DNA of 64,000 nt from Eubacteriaceae bacterium ES3. Lineage in GTDB: Bacteria; Bacillota; Clostridia; Eubacteriales; Eubacteriaceae. The notes under the pieces were generated by a model, which saw only the letters and a program-made list of their open reading frames with translations, ran no database searches and had not been told where the DNA came from. A program made the translations under genes and the position numbers. The DNA is taken from the NCBI GenBank assembly GCA_030586155.1, contig CP130741.1, positions 1,048,680-1,112,679 on the forward strand, read 5' to 3'. This document shows, in pieces, positions 55,120 through 64,000 of this stretch (its first letter is position 1; the number at the start of each line of letters is the position of its first letter).

Positions 55120-55300
55120 CGACAATTTGCTTTTCAGTTGTACCCAAGGGGGCAGACCCGCTGCATCGGGGCGAACAGTTGCTAGAAAACGCTTTAAATT
55201 AGAGCTTTCTAATTGGGCAACTGTATGAATCCGCAGCAGCCTACGAAATTCAATTGGTCGGTGCGGGGTTTGTATACGCACTGAATTAGATTTCTTTCCT
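55120..55300 (+). ncRNA. Candidate structured noncoding RNA between telA and the CNNM transporter
   Basis: This GC-richer block inside an AT-rich 415-bp gap has no open frame. It folds by eye: ACAGTTGC (55175-55182) with GCAACTGT (55217-55224), and inside it AATTAGA/TCTAATT (55197-55203, 55208-55214). Other stems are GCTGC/GCAGC, CCCGC/GCGGG, and a 3' hairpin GTGCG/CGCAC with AATTCA/TGAATT. Pseudoknot-like alternatives exist. A TATACT lies upstream at about 55104. It may be a standalone RNA or a leader. Clostridial families such as raiA should be tested; I cannot name it. Confidence 0.5.
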
Positions 55301-55406
55301 CTGGTTTAAAACAGGTTAAAAAATTTTAAGAATACTTTAAAAAGTTGTAAATTTATGGTAAGATATTTTAAATAATTTGCAGTTACTGCAGGAAAGAGGA
55401 CATTAC

Positions 55407-55487
55407 TTGGAGGACCCTTTAATACCTGATTCTGAAGATGAATATCGGATGGCTTTTGTAGTGAAAATTATGGAGGCTGTGCAATAA
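55407..55487 (+). CDS. Possible 26-residue upstream peptide
   Basis: A TTG at 55407 follows AGGAAAGAGG with fitting spacing and opens a 26-codon frame (MEDPLIPDSEDEYRMAFVVK...). The frame ends one base before the transporter ATG. The acidic, short product and its coupling to the next gene suggest a leader peptide or small regulatory protein. Support is limited to the binding site and position. Confidence 0.4.
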   Translation: MEDPLIPDSEDEYRMAFVVKIMEAVQ

Positions 55488-55488
55488 T

Positions 55489-56760
55489 ATGGACAACTAT
55501 ATCACAATTGCTGTTCTGATAGTTTTAATTTTACTCTCCTCGTTTTTTTCAGCAACTGAAACTGCTTTCTCATCACTCAATCGGATTCGGGTCAAAAATC
55601 TGGTAAAAAATGGAAATAAACGAGCAGAAAAAGTGCTTGAGTTATCGGAATCATATGATCGTGTATTGTCAACAATTCTGATCGGAAATAATATCGTTAA
55701 TATTGTTTCAGCTTCAATGGCAACCGTTTTGTTTGTTGGCATTTATGGAAGCTCGGGTGTGACAATATCCACAATTGTAATGACTGTAGTGGTTCTGATT
55801 TTTGGTGAGATTACACCCAAAAGTTTAGCCAAGAAATCACCTGAGAAATTTGCGATGATGGCATATCCGCTGTTGCGAATATTTATGATCGTTTTAATCC
55901 CACTGAATTTTATCTTTATGCAATGGCAAAAGCTTATTTCTGTTTTGTTTAAAACGAAAAATGATTTAAGTATCACCGAAGAGGAATTACTGACAATTGT
56001 TGAAGAAGCTGAAAATGAAGGTGGAATTGATCTGCAGGATGGTGAATTGATTCGCAGTGCAATCGAGTTTAATGATCTTGATGTGGTTGATATCCTCACT
56101 CCCAGGGTTGATGTAGTAGCTATCGATGAAAATAGTACCCAAGAAGAAATCAGACAACGCTTCTTTGAAACAGGTTATTCAAGACTTCCAGTATACAGAG
56201 ATACGATCGATCATATTATTGGTTTTATCAATCATAAAGATTTCTCACATTATGTGGATAATGGTGGTTTACCCCTGTCAGAAATTATCAAACCGGTGGA
56301 AATGATTACCGCTTCCATGAAAATCTCAAAACTGCTGACACTTTTACAGCAAAAGAAATGCCATATTGCAGTTGTCTTTGATGAATATGGCGGAACAGCG
56401 GGGATTGTAACTCTTGAAGATGTGATAGAAGAGTTGGTCGGAGAGATTTGGGATGAACATGATGAAGTCATTGATGAAATGATTAAAATCTCCGAATCTG
56501 AATATAAAGTTCTGGGTAAAGCAAGTCTTTACAAGCTCTTTGATGCCTTTGAAATGGAAGATGAATTTGATGTCAATACTGTTGGCGGCTGGATTGTCGA
56601 AGAAATGGAAAGGGTTCCTGAAATTGGGGAAAGCTACCAGTATAAGGACTTGACGATTACTATCACCGATGCGGATGATCGCCATGTTATTGAAATGAAG
56701 ATTGTTAAGGAAATTAGACACGAAGAAGAATCAAGTAAAACCGAGAGGATCAAGATATGA
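55489..56760 (+). CDS. CNNM/CorC-family membrane protein with CBS domains
   Basis: A 423-residue hemolysin-C/CNNM type protein, now viewed as Mg2+ (or Co2+) efflux or homeostasis factors. Residues 1-~190 hold the transmembrane DUF21 domain ([33 protein letters not shown]). Two CBS domains follow ([14 protein letters not shown] and [15 protein letters not shown]). The C-terminal CorC_HlyC domain has [30 protein letters not shown] lies 13 nt before the ATG. The next gene overlaps its stop. Confidence 0.93.
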   Translation: MDNYITIAVLIVLILLSSFFSATETAFSSLNRIRVKNLVKNGNKRAEKVLELSESYDRVLSTILIGNNIVNIVSASMATVLFVGIYGSSGVTISTIVMTVVVLIFGEITPKSLAKKSPEKFAMMAYPLLRIFMIVLIPLNFIFMQWQKLISVLFKTKNDLSITEEELLTIVEEAENEGGIDLQDGELIRSAIEFNDLDVVDILTPRVDVVAIDENSTQEEIRQRFFETGYSRLPVYRDTIDHIIGFINHKDFSHYVDNGGLPLSEIIKPVEMITASMKISKLLTLLQQKKCHIAVVFDEYGGTAGIVTLEDVIEELVGEIWDEHDEVIDEMIKISESEYKVLGKASLYKLFDAFEMEDEFDVNTVGGWIVEEMERVPEIGESYQYKDLTITITDADDRHVIEMKIVKEIRHEEESSKTERIKI

Positions 56761-57119
56761 AATTAGGATGGGTTACTTTAATGGTTAAGAATTTGGATGA
56801 GTCACTTGCTTTCTTTATGGACGTTGTCGGCTTGGCAATAACCAGAAGGATACAGGCTGGTCCCGGCGTTGAACTGGCTTTTTTATGTGATGGAGAATCC
56901 CAGGTTGAGTTGATCTGCAATCAGAATAATCCGGAAATAAATCCCGGCAATGCGATATCACTTGGTTTTGAAGTAAACTCACTTGAAGCGAAAATGGCTT
57001 CACTTAAAGAACAGGGAATTGAGATTCTTGGTGGTCCTTTGAAACCTAACCCGCATATTCAATTCATTTATGTATTGGATCCCAACGGTTTTAAAATTCA
57101 ATTCTTTGAAAATATCTAA
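56757..57119 (+). CDS. VOC-superfamily (glyoxalase-like) protein
   Basis: A 120-residue single VOC domain pair: LGWVTLMVKNLDESLAFFMDVVGL at the start, FLCDGESQVELI in the middle and FIYVLDPNGFKIQFFE at the end. Such proteins bind a divalent metal and act as lyases, dioxygenases or resistance proteins. The substrate cannot be told. The ATG overlaps the CNNM stop, so both are co-translated. Confidence 0.85.
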   Translation: MKLGWVTLMVKNLDESLAFFMDVVGLAITRRIQAGPGVELAFLCDGESQVELICNQNNPEINPGNAISLGFEVNSLEAKMASLKEQGIEILGGPLKPNPHIQFIYVLDPNGFKIQFFENI

Positions 57120-57120
57120 A

Positions 57121-57163
57121 AAAAGCCGAAGAACGCTTCAAAAAAAGTGCTCTTCGGCTTTTA
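57121..57163. terminator. Bidirectional terminator after the VOC gene
   Basis: AAAGCCGAAGA pairs with TCTTCGGCTTT, A- and T-tracts included, between converging genes. Confidence 0.85.
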
Positions 57164-57181
57164 GTTTTTTAGACTTATGAT

Positions 57182-57775
57182 TTAGAGATTCAAGGAATCG
57201 CCTGGTTTAAGAATAATTCGCCCCTCAGCATTAAACTGCTCAGCCATAGTAGGATCGAATAATGCTCCGGCTTTCATATGAATAGGAATACTGTGTCTGG
57301 CACCGACGATTCGGGCACATTCGGAAGCTTCCTTGGCATCCATATTATAGACACCATCGATAGGAAAGAGTGCATAATCAATAGACTGATTGGCTAAATC
57401 TGTTTTCATGTAGTCGGTGGTGGACGTATCACCCGAGGCATAAATGGTCAGACCATCAACAGTAATCAGGAATCCAACACAATCATTTATATGATGATTT
57501 TGATTATAGGCAGGGACTGCCTGAATGTTAATGCCGGAAATATTCTGAGTGCCATAAATGCCATTATTTAAAATCGACTCAGGTCTTATGATTACACAGT
57601 CTGGTTTTGGGTTGATTTTTGAGAGGTCGTTATGGTCATGATGTTCATGGCTGATCAGAACCAAATCAGCTGGCAGATCGTAGCCATCACCGGCAAAAGG
57701 ATCGATGTATACCACTATTTGATTATCACTTACAATCCGATAACTTCCATGTCCCTGATAAAATAAAGTTGCCAT
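57182..57775 (-). CDS. Metallo-beta-lactamase-fold hydrolase
   Basis: A 197-residue MBL-fold protein with the HxHxDH metal motif in LISHEHHDHNDLSKI near residue 46. Later ligands appear in YASGDTSTTDYM and IPIHMKAGALFD. It resembles the UPF0173/UlaG-like subgroup of small hydrolases. A GGGGGAAAAA site precedes the ATG. Substrate unknown. Confidence 0.85.
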   Translation of the reverse strand: MATLFYQGHGSYRIVSDNQIVVYIDPFAGDGYDLPADLVLISHEHHDHNDLSKINPKPDCVIIRPESILNNGIYGTQNISGINIQAVPAYNQNHHINDCVGFLITVDGLTIYASGDTSTTDYMKTDLANQSIDYALFPIDGVYNMDAKEASECARIVGARHSIPIHMKAGALFDPTMAEQFNAEGRIILKPGDSLNL

Positions 57776-57938
57776 TTTTTCCCCCTATTTTTTTAATATA
57801 GTTTAAATTTAGAACAAATAAATAAATATGTCAAACAAATTTTTAAAGAAAAATCGTTAGCTTTGCCTGTTGTAAAATAAAGAAGTTAAGTTCTGGAGAA
57901 ACGAATCTGTACTATTGCTTACTGAGCTGGAGGTCAAC

Positions 57939-58895
57939 TTGAAAAAATATCCTATCCTAGCGGATTTTGAGAAATACGAAAAACTAAAAACACCGATTAA
58001 TCGACTTCTTCTTCCATTTATGAATATGATTTTAGAAAGCAGTTACAATAATAGAAAGACAGCTGAAGGTGTCAAAGAAGAAATTGTCAGAATTGACGGA
58101 TATTTAAATGAAAAGATTGAAATCAGAATCTATCAACCTGAGGATATTAAGGAAGATTTACCATGTCTGATTTATATGCATGGAGGTGCTTTTGTACTTA
58201 AATCTGCTGCTTTTCACAAGCAGCTTATCTGTGAATACGTAAAGACAACCCCTTGTAAGGTAATCTTTGTAGATTATCGCCTGGCACCCCGACATGTTTT
58301 CCCGGTTGCCCTGGAGGATTGTTATAAAGCATTGGAGTGGACAATTGAAAACGGGATGAAGTATGGCATCGATATAAATAGGATTGCGGTCGGAGGAGAC
58401 AGTGCAGGTGGAGCTTTGGCAGCAGGTGTTTGTCAACTGGCCCGTGATCGAAAAGGTCCACAAATTCTATTTCAGATGCTTATTTATCCGGTGATAGATT
58501 CTCGACTTATAACGGATTCTATGAAAAACTTTGTTGATACTCCCTTATGGAATGCGAGACAAAATAAAAAAATGTGGAAATTATACTTGGGTAAAAAAAC
58601 AGGTCATCCAACATTAAATGTTTCACCAATGGAAGCAGAGTCTTTAGAAAATTTACCACCTGCTTATGTTGAAGTCGCTGACTTTGATTGCTTGCGAGAT
58701 GAAGGCATTCATTATGCCCGTGCACTTCAAGAGCAGGGGGCATGTGTAGAATTAAACCAGACAAGGGGGACAATACACGGATTTGAAATTGCCGAAGACA
58801 GCGATATTGTAAAAAAAAGTATTGATAGACGTGTAAGGTTATTGAAGCATTTTTTTTATAATTCCTTCAAAAGGACGGATTTTCCAGTTCGATAG
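57939..58895 (+). CDS. Alpha/beta hydrolase of the hormone-sensitive-lipase type
   Basis: A 318-residue esterase. The oxyanion motif is MHGGAFVLKS, the nucleophile elbow GGDSAGGALAAG, and the acid and histidine occur in VADFDCLRDEG and GTIHGFEI. TTG 57939 has GGAGG five bases upstream and is preferred over the earlier TTG at 57915. No signal peptide. The acyl substrate is unknown. Confidence 0.87.
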   Translation: MKKYPILADFEKYEKLKTPINRLLLPFMNMILESSYNNRKTAEGVKEEIVRIDGYLNEKIEIRIYQPEDIKEDLPCLIYMHGGAFVLKSAAFHKQLICEYVKTTPCKVIFVDYRLAPRHVFPVALEDCYKALEWTIENGMKYGIDINRIAVGGDSAGGALAAGVCQLARDRKGPQILFQMLIYPVIDSRLITDSMKNFVDTPLWNARQNKKMWKLYLGKKTGHPTLNVSPMEAESLENLPPAYVEVADFDCLRDEGIHYARALQEQGACVELNQTRGTIHGFEIAEDSDIVKKSIDRRVRLLKHFFYNSFKRTDFPVR

Positions 58896-59047
58896 AGGGA
58901 AGGACAATCACATTTTTGCTGTAATGTTCAAGGGCTTTAGTATTGAAGATTATATACGCAGAAAAGGAGTTTTGTTTCCTGTTTACTAATAGTTAAATAA
59001 TAGGAAAAAAATTATTTCGACACATATAAAACGTTTACAAAAAACAC

Positions 59048-59075
59048 TTGCAATTTTATTTTAAAGTGCTATAAT
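59048..59075 (+). promoter_or_regulatory. Promoter of a long leader before the HD-GYP regulator
   Basis: TTGCAA and TATAAT are separated by 16 nt. If used, the transcript has a ~660-nt A-rich leader before the next large gene. The 58896-59742 gap has no frame of useful length apart from the leader peptide described next. Confidence 0.55.
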
Positions 59076-59498
59076 GAAATCAAATCAAAGATCAACCAGA
59101 TTTTTTAAAATGATTCGATCATTGAAAAGTAAAAAGCCGTCAATCTTCCTATAAATTGGTAGTGTTAGATACAGTTAAACTGAAAATAACAAAATCGGTC
59201 AGGGAAGAGATTCGAAAGAGATTCACAAGAAATTAAGAAATTCGGGAACACTCACAAGAATTAAATGAACGATGAATGAAAGCAAAATGAAACAGAAAAG
59301 TTTTAACGATTTATAAAAATCAATTCCGTAAAGAAGGAAAAAGAAAGCCGTTCTCTATCAGAAAAAGCAAGTAAACATCTAGTAAATAATCCTCTGGTGA
59401 GTATAAAACAAAAGATTCTTAAAAGTAAAGATTGACGAGCATTACAAGAAAAAGATGGAAGGTTTTTGATAAAAAATCAATAGGAGGAATCCCAACGG

Positions 59499-59567
59499 AT
59501 GACAACAGAGATTTTGGGCTGAGCCGGTTTATCAGATGAAAATGATGAACCGGTATCAGTCTTTTTT
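59499..59567 (+). promoter_or_regulatory. Mini leader peptide and hairpin (attenuator candidate)
   Basis: A strong TAGGAGG precedes an ATG opening a seven-codon frame (MTTEILG, 59499-59522). Two bases after its stop an 11-bp stem (59524-59534 with 59543-59553, one G-T pair) begins, followed by a T-run at 59562-59567. A short peptide placed on top of a terminator-like hairpin recalls ribosome-dependent attenuation. The 8-nt gap before the T-run makes the terminator imperfect. Confidence 0.45.
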
Positions 59568-59742
59568 GGGTGAAAAATTTATAGTGATAATGTGGTTTTA
59601 AGTTGACTTTTCAGTAAAAGAACTTTCAGTGTTCTGTGGCAGTAAATGGTTAATATGAATCTTTCCGTTTGAAGTCTGGAGTTTTTGGGTATGTATAAAA
59701 AATCGAGATTTCTAAAAAAGATACGGGAAGGTTCGGAAACAA

Positions 59743-60828
59743 ATGGACACAAAAATTTTGATTGTAGATGATTCATTAACAGATCGCATCATGATAGAAA
59801 CAATGCTCGCGGAATATAATACCTTAACGGCGGAGAATGGTCTGGAAGCTCTAATGCAGCTTGAGAAAACCCCTGATATTGACCTGATGATTTTGGATTT
59901 GAATATGCCGGTAATGAATGGATTTGAAGTATTACAGCGGCTTGGTGATGAATCGAGGTATCCGCAACTGAGAACCATAATTCTGACAAATTATGATGAG
60001 ATCGATAATGAAGTGAAAGGGCTGGAACTTGGTGCAGTAGATTATATCAGGAAACCATTAAATATGGAATCACTGAAAATTCGCATCAACATTCATATCA
60101 GGCTGAAGAATAATCAGAAACGCATTGAAGATGACAACAAAAGACTGGACGCCATCGTTCTTAAGAAAACCCATGAATTGGCGGCAGCAAGAGATATAAC
60201 GATTCAGGCGATGGTAAGTCTGTTAGAGGCTAGAAATATTGAAACTTCAAAGCATACCATTCGGACGCAGAAGATGATGCAGCTTCTGTGTCGGCATCTT
60301 AGTCAAAAGAAGCAGTATCAGATGCTCCTGACAGGTCCCGTAGTGCGGGAATTAGTGACCACAACCCCTTTGCATGATATTGGAAAAGTGGGCATCCCGG
60401 ATAGTATTTTATTAAAACCAGGACGACTTACCAGTGATGAATTTGAATTAATGAAAAAACACGTCGAATTTGGAGTTTTGGCATTAAAAAATGAACTTTA
60501 TTGTGATGATGAAGTCCCCAATTTTATTAGGCTAGCAATGGAGCTGGTCGGCGGACATCACGAAAAATTTGATGGCTCCGGATATCCAAATGGTTTAAAG
60601 GAAGATAATATTCCCTTTCCGGGACGGCTAATGGCAATAATTGATGTCTATGATGCTTTGACAAATGAGCGGGTTTACAAGCCAGCCTATGATTTTGAAT
60701 ATACAATTGAATATCTGGAAAGTGAGAGTGAAAAACACTTTGACCCCGATATTCTAAAAGGATTTCTGGAAATTAAAGAAGAAATCAGAGAAATTTCATT
60801 GTTGTTTAAGCAAAATGATAAGCTGTGA
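59743..60828 (+). CDS. Response regulator with HD-GYP cyclic-di-GMP phosphodiesterase domain
   Basis: A 361-residue protein. The receiver domain (1-~120) has the phospho-acceptor in LMILDLNMPVMNGFEVL and the conserved lysine in IRKPLNM. A short coiled coil leads to an HD-GYP domain with HDIGKVGIPDSILLKPG and HHEKFDGSGYPNGL, all residues kept. It should hydrolyse cyclic di-GMP when phosphorylated. It precedes by 9 nt the hybrid kinase that probably controls it. Confidence 0.93.
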   Translation: MDTKILIVDDSLTDRIMIETMLAEYNTLTAENGLEALMQLEKTPDIDLMILDLNMPVMNGFEVLQRLGDESRYPQLRTIILTNYDEIDNEVKGLELGAVDYIRKPLNMESLKIRINIHIRLKNNQKRIEDDNKRLDAIVLKKTHELAAARDITIQAMVSLLEARNIETSKHTIRTQKMMQLLCRHLSQKKQYQMLLTGPVVRELVTTTPLHDIGKVGIPDSILLKPGRLTSDEFELMKKHVEFGVLALKNELYCDDEVPNFIRLAMELVGGHHEKFDGSGYPNGLKEDNIPFPGRLMAIIDVYDALTNERVYKPAYDFEYTIEYLESESEKHFDPDILKGFLEIKEEIREISLLFKQNDKL

Positions 60829-60837
60829 GGTGCGAAG

Positions 60838-63768
60838 ATGAAAGGTGCAATCCGCTTTCTTGCTAGTTTCCTGACTTTGTTTATGATAATATGTCCGGTA
60901 ACTGTTTTGGCTAGAGATGAGAGTATAGACTGGACGCCAGAAGAAGTTGCTTTTATGGAAGCCCATCCGGTCATTACAGTTGGGGTTGATCCGCAATTTG
61001 TCCCTTTTGAATTTTTTGATGATACTGGGGACTACCAGGGGATAGCCTCAGATTATCTGGAAATTATCAGTCAGAAGACCGGACTGACAATGGAGATTCA
61101 AGAGGGACTAACCTGGACCCAAGCATACGACCAGGCACTTTCGGGAGAAATTGATCTTTTACCAGCTATCTCCAAGACTAGCCTTCGTGAGGAAAGCTTT
61201 TTATTTTCTGAGCCTTATTATAATTTCAAGCGAGTCATAGTCATTCGAGATTCAACAGATGGGATTAGTGGCATCGATGATCTTTACGGACAGACTGTAG
61301 CAGTACAAAAAAACAGTTCACACCATAGTTTTCTATCAGAATATGATGATATTAATTTAAGTTTGTATGATACGGTAGAAGAGGCGCTGACAGCGGTTGC
61401 CAATGGAACTGAAACAGCCTTTGTTGGAAATCTGGCGACGACTAATTATTTAATCCGATCAAGTGGACTGACCGATCTGAAATATATCGCCTTTGATGCA
61501 GACGATGGACAGGGCATTTACTTTGCGGTACAAAAAGATATGCCGGAACTGGTGGAGATTCTTAACAAGAGTATTGATTCAATTTCTGCTGAAGAAAAAA
61601 TCGCCATCAATAACCGTTGGGTTGGCGTGGACATTGAAACTGATTATAGTGAAATTTTTAGAGTGATTTTTATTGTAGCAGGTTTGATTATCTTAATCTG
61701 GCTGGTGTCAGTTTACTGGATAATCAGGTTAAGGCGTGAAATCGAGACCAGAAAGCGCGTGCAGGCTGATCTGGAAATTGCCACAGAAGAAGCTGAGAAG
61801 GCGAATCAGATTAAATCGAGTTTTATGGCCAGGATGTCACACGAAATAAGAACGCCGCTCAATGCCATTATGGGAATGTCCTATCTTGTGAAAAAAACAC
61901 CACTAAATCTGACTCAAAAAATGTATCTGGATCGTATAACCCAATCAGCTAATACGATGTTGAGTATTATTAACGACATTCTTGACTTTTCAAAAATTGA
62001 AGCCGGGAAAATTGAAGTGGAAAATGTTCCTTTTAATATGGATCAGGTTATTCAGGATGTGATCAACATTGTTTCGCACAAGATCGAAGAGCAAAGAATT
62101 GGATTTAATCTGACCAAAGATCCCCGAATGCCCAATTGCTATTTTGGCGCTCCCAAAAGGATCGAACAGATATTACTGAATTTAATCAATAATTCAGCTA
62201 AGTTTACCAATGAAGGTGAAATTGGGCTGGATATAAGAATGATTGCCAAGACTTCAAACCGGATACAGCTGGCTTTTACGGTATCAGATACAGGGATTGG
62301 AATGTCTGAAGAACAGACAAAAAAATTATTTGAGCCTTTTACCCAGGCGGATGCAAGTATCAACCGAAGATTTGGTGGAACGGGCCTGGGCTTATCAATC
62401 GTCAAAAACCTGGTGGAAATGATGGCGGGCTCTATAAAGGTATTTAGCGAGCAGGGAGAAGGGTCTACCTTTATCATTGAGCTTGAACTGACAATTGATG
62501 AAGAAGCAGAAGCAACATATAAAGACTATGTTTCCTCCCTCTATTTTAAGGAAATCAAAACTCTGGTTTTAGATAAAAGCGGAAGCAATATTAATATGCT
62601 GGATAACTATCTCAGTGCTTTTGGGATCAAGTGTGAATTCACGACTTCCGCAAAGGCGGTTGTTAATATTCTGGAGACCGGAGCTGGTAAGTTTTCCAAG
62701 CCTTTTGATTTATTGATTGTAGATTATGAGACGCCACCCGGAGACGCTTTAAAGTATATTGAGCAACTGCTTGAAAACAGTAAGATTATCCATAAGCCCA
62801 AAATATTGATGCTGATTCCAATGATGAGGGATGATTTGTTTGAGCTGCTTGAAGGAAGCGGGATTGATGTTGGCGTTCTAAAGCCGGTCATTCCATCTGT
62901 TTTATTCAATGGCATTATGGAGATTTTTAGAACTAAGGCAATTGTCGCCAATGAAGCGTATAAGTCGGAATCGGAAACCCTTCAAGTCCAGGAATATGAC
63001 TATGGTGTTTTGATTGTTGAAGATAACAAAACCAATCAATTGATTGCAAAATCTTTGCTTGAATCTGAAGGTTTCAAAGTATTTATGGCTGATAACGGGG
63101 AAGATGGCGTTGAACAGTTTAAAATCCATCAGGATGAAATTAATCTGATACTAATGGATTTGCATATGCCAGTTCTCAACGGCTACCAGGCGGCAGAAAA
63201 GATTCATTCGATTGCTGATACGGTTCCCATTGTCGCGATGACTGCAGATGTAATCGACGGCGTGATTGAGAAATGTCGGGAGTATGGGATGGAAAATTAC
63301 ATCAGTAAGCCTTTTGATCCGAGCAAGATGATCCAATTGGTCATAGAGCTGATAGAATCCCAGGGGCAAAATGTTTCGGATAAAGAAAAATCAAAAGGGA
63401 TAAATCCGGAGCATTCAGAAGAAGATGAGATTTTAAACTCCGAAGCTGGGATAAAATATATGGGTGGGAATGAAACCTTGTACAGAAATGTCGTTGAAGC
63501 TTTTTTCAAGGAGAATAAAGATATTTTGAATGTGATAAGCCCAATGATCGATTCCCATGATTATAAAGAGGCCGCATTGACTGTCCATAAAATTAAAAGC
63601 AGTTCGGGCAGTATTGGAGCTAAAAACTTAGTGAAACTCGCTTCTAAATTTCAGAAGGCTCTTGAAGCCAAAGATTCAGAAGAAATTCAAGAGTTCTACG
63701 TTTATTTTGAAAAGCAGATTGAATTATTAATGGAAATGATAGAAAGCTATTTGATGAAAAAAGATTAA
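60838..63768 (+). CDS. Hybrid sensor histidine kinase (PBP sensor, HisKA, HATPase, two receivers, HPt)
   Basis: A 976-residue unorthodox kinase of the BvgS/EvgS layout. It has a signal peptide (1-22) and an extracellular solute-binding domain (about 40-265, ITVGVDPQFVPFEFFDD). One membrane helix (IFRVIFIVAGLIILIWLVSVYWII) and a short coiled coil follow. Then come HisKA with MSHEIRTPLNAIMGMS, HATPase with NLINNSAKFTNEG and FGGTGLGLSIVKN, and a divergent receiver (FDLLIVDYETP). A typical receiver (LILMDLHMPVLNGYQ) and a C-terminal HPt with TVHKIKSSSGSIGA end it. Phosphate can flow to the HD-GYP regulator encoded upstream. The binding domain suggests sensing of an amino acid or other small solute. 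GAGGTGCGAAG precedes the ATG. Confidence 0.95.
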   Translation: MKGAIRFLASFLTLFMIICPVTVLARDESIDWTPEEVAFMEAHPVITVGVDPQFVPFEFFDDTGDYQGIASDYLEIISQKTGLTMEIQEGLTWTQAYDQALSGEIDLLPAISKTSLREESFLFSEPYYNFKRVIVIRDSTDGISGIDDLYGQTVAVQKNSSHHSFLSEYDDINLSLYDTVEEALTAVANGTETAFVGNLATTNYLIRSSGLTDLKYIAFDADDGQGIYFAVQKDMPELVEILNKSIDSISAEEKIAINNRWVGVDIETDYSEIFRVIFIVAGLIILIWLVSVYWIIRLRREIETRKRVQADLEIATEEAEKANQIKSSFMARMSHEIRTPLNAIMGMSYLVKKTPLNLTQKMYLDRITQSANTMLSIINDILDFSKIEAGKIEVENVPFNMDQVIQDVINIVSHKIEEQRIGFNLTKDPRMPNCYFGAPKRIEQILLNLINNSAKFTNEGEIGLDIRMIAKTSNRIQLAFTVSDTGIGMSEEQTKKLFEPFTQADASINRRFGGTGLGLSIVKNLVEMMAGSIKVFSEQGEGSTFIIELELTIDEEAEATYKDYVSSLYFKEIKTLVLDKSGSNINMLDNYLSAFGIKCEFTTSAKAVVNILETGAGKFSKPFDLLIVDYETPPGDALKYIEQLLENSKIIHKPKILMLIPMMRDDLFELLEGSGIDVGVLKPVIPSVLFNGIMEIFRTKAIVANEAYKSESETLQVQEYDYGVLIVEDNKTNQLIAKSLLESEGFKVFMADNGEDGVEQFKIHQDEINLILMDLHMPVLNGYQAAEKIHSIADTVPIVAMTADVIDGVIEKCREYGMENYISKPFDPSKMIQLVIELIESQGQNVSDKEKSKGINPEHSEEDEILNSEAGIKYMGGNETLYRNVVEAFFKENKDILNVISPMIDSHDYKEAALTVHKIKSSSGSIGAKNLVKLASKFQKALEAKDSEEIQEFYVYFEKQIELLMEMIESYLMKKD

Positions 63769-63901
63769 GGTTAATTAAAAGAAGTGTTGCCTTTCTAACA
63801 ATTTGCTGGCAGGCTTTATTAAATATTGCAAAAAATGCTTATTCATTGTAAGATAGTAATGCAATACTGACAACAAAGATGTTGTCTAAAGGAGCAATTT
63901 A

Positions 63902-64000
63902 TTGAACAATTCCGACCTATCCAAGAACAAAAAACATTCAAACCAGTTTATGACTGGTTTAGTTTTGTTTGCCATTCTGGTGTTTATTGGATTTGTTCTA
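63902..64000 (+). CDS. Start of a membrane protein cut by the window end
   Basis: TTG 63902 follows AAAGGAG and opens a frame reaching the window edge. Its product starts MNNSDLSKNKKHSNQF and enters a hydrophobic helix (MTGLVLFAILVFIGFVL). The gap from the kinase gene (63769-63901) has only a weak inverted repeat. The family cannot be told from 33 residues. Confidence 0.6.
   Translation, partial: MNNSDLSKNKKHSNQFMTGLVLFAILVFIGFVL

Noticed and set aside
55120-55300. An M-box (Mg2+) or cyclic-di-AMP riboswitch for the CNNM gene
   Set aside because: The characteristic core sequences of those classes are not visible, and about 190 nt separate the fold from the gene.

Overview
The window reads as a chromosomal segment of a low-to-moderate GC Gram-positive anaerobe of the class Clostridia. 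The support is AAGGAGG-type ribosome binding sites, TTG/GTG starts, ChW-repeat and Ig-like surface proteins, a sensory [FeFe]-hydrogenase-like protein, a tungstate lipoprotein, a full molybdopterin operon and a type I-B CRISPR system. An acetogen of the Acetobacterium/Eubacterium group would fit, but no marker here fixes the genus.

Layout. (1) 0-4.5 kb: tupA (tungstate-binding lipoprotein, minus strand) behind a structured leader with an intrinsic terminator. It is divergent from a three-gene operon: a small 2Fe-2S protein, an H-cluster/PAS sensor and a PP2C-type phosphatase. (2) 4.7-14.6 kb: upp, a glutaredoxin and a PC4/YdbC protein; then molybdenum-cofactor genes (mogA-like and a ThiF/MoeB protein on minus; moeA, a moeA-PBP fusion, moaA, moaC and a MOSC protein on plus); then a small membrane protein overlapping glyA. 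(3) 14.65-38.3 kb: an accessory island after tRNA-Leu(CAG). It holds an HExxH protein whose upstream region carries an IS1182-like element, a decayed DnaD-like/dnaC gene, the complete cas6-8(11)-7-5-3-4-1-2 operon and one CRISPR array. It also holds a second dnaC fragment and an IS1380 element. (4) 38.3-64 kb: mostly housekeeping genes. These are a C_GCAxxG_C_C protein, a ChW/Ig-like surface protein, an orphan adenine methylase, rarA, an M16C protease, a D,D-carboxypeptidase, cbiM-cbiQ-cbiO, xpaC-telA, a CNNM/CBS transporter, small enzymes, an HD-GYP response regulator and a hybrid histidine kinase.

The most striking structure is the CRISPR locus. What look like two arrays (44 and 36 repeats) are one array cut by a 3.0-kb three-gene transposon. 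The transposon has TG...CA ends and a 6-bp target duplication (ACTATC), and removing it restores a single 37-nt spacer. The array also contains the same spacer twice (positions 11 and 56), a near-identical spacer pair (2 and 5) and two consecutive spacers overlapping by 14 nt (16 and 17). A good in-frame internal start predicts a Cas11 small subunit inside cas8. Three repeat-like motifs upstream of cas6 may be operators or crRNA-like guides. The whole locus is bracketed by directly repeated dnaC fragments.

Other structured, unexplained stretches are the leaders of tupA, cbiM and the HD-GYP regulator, a GC-rich foldable region at 55.1-55.3 kb, and a 31-bp hairpin after the tRNA. All family assignments come from reading motifs by eye; no database search was run.
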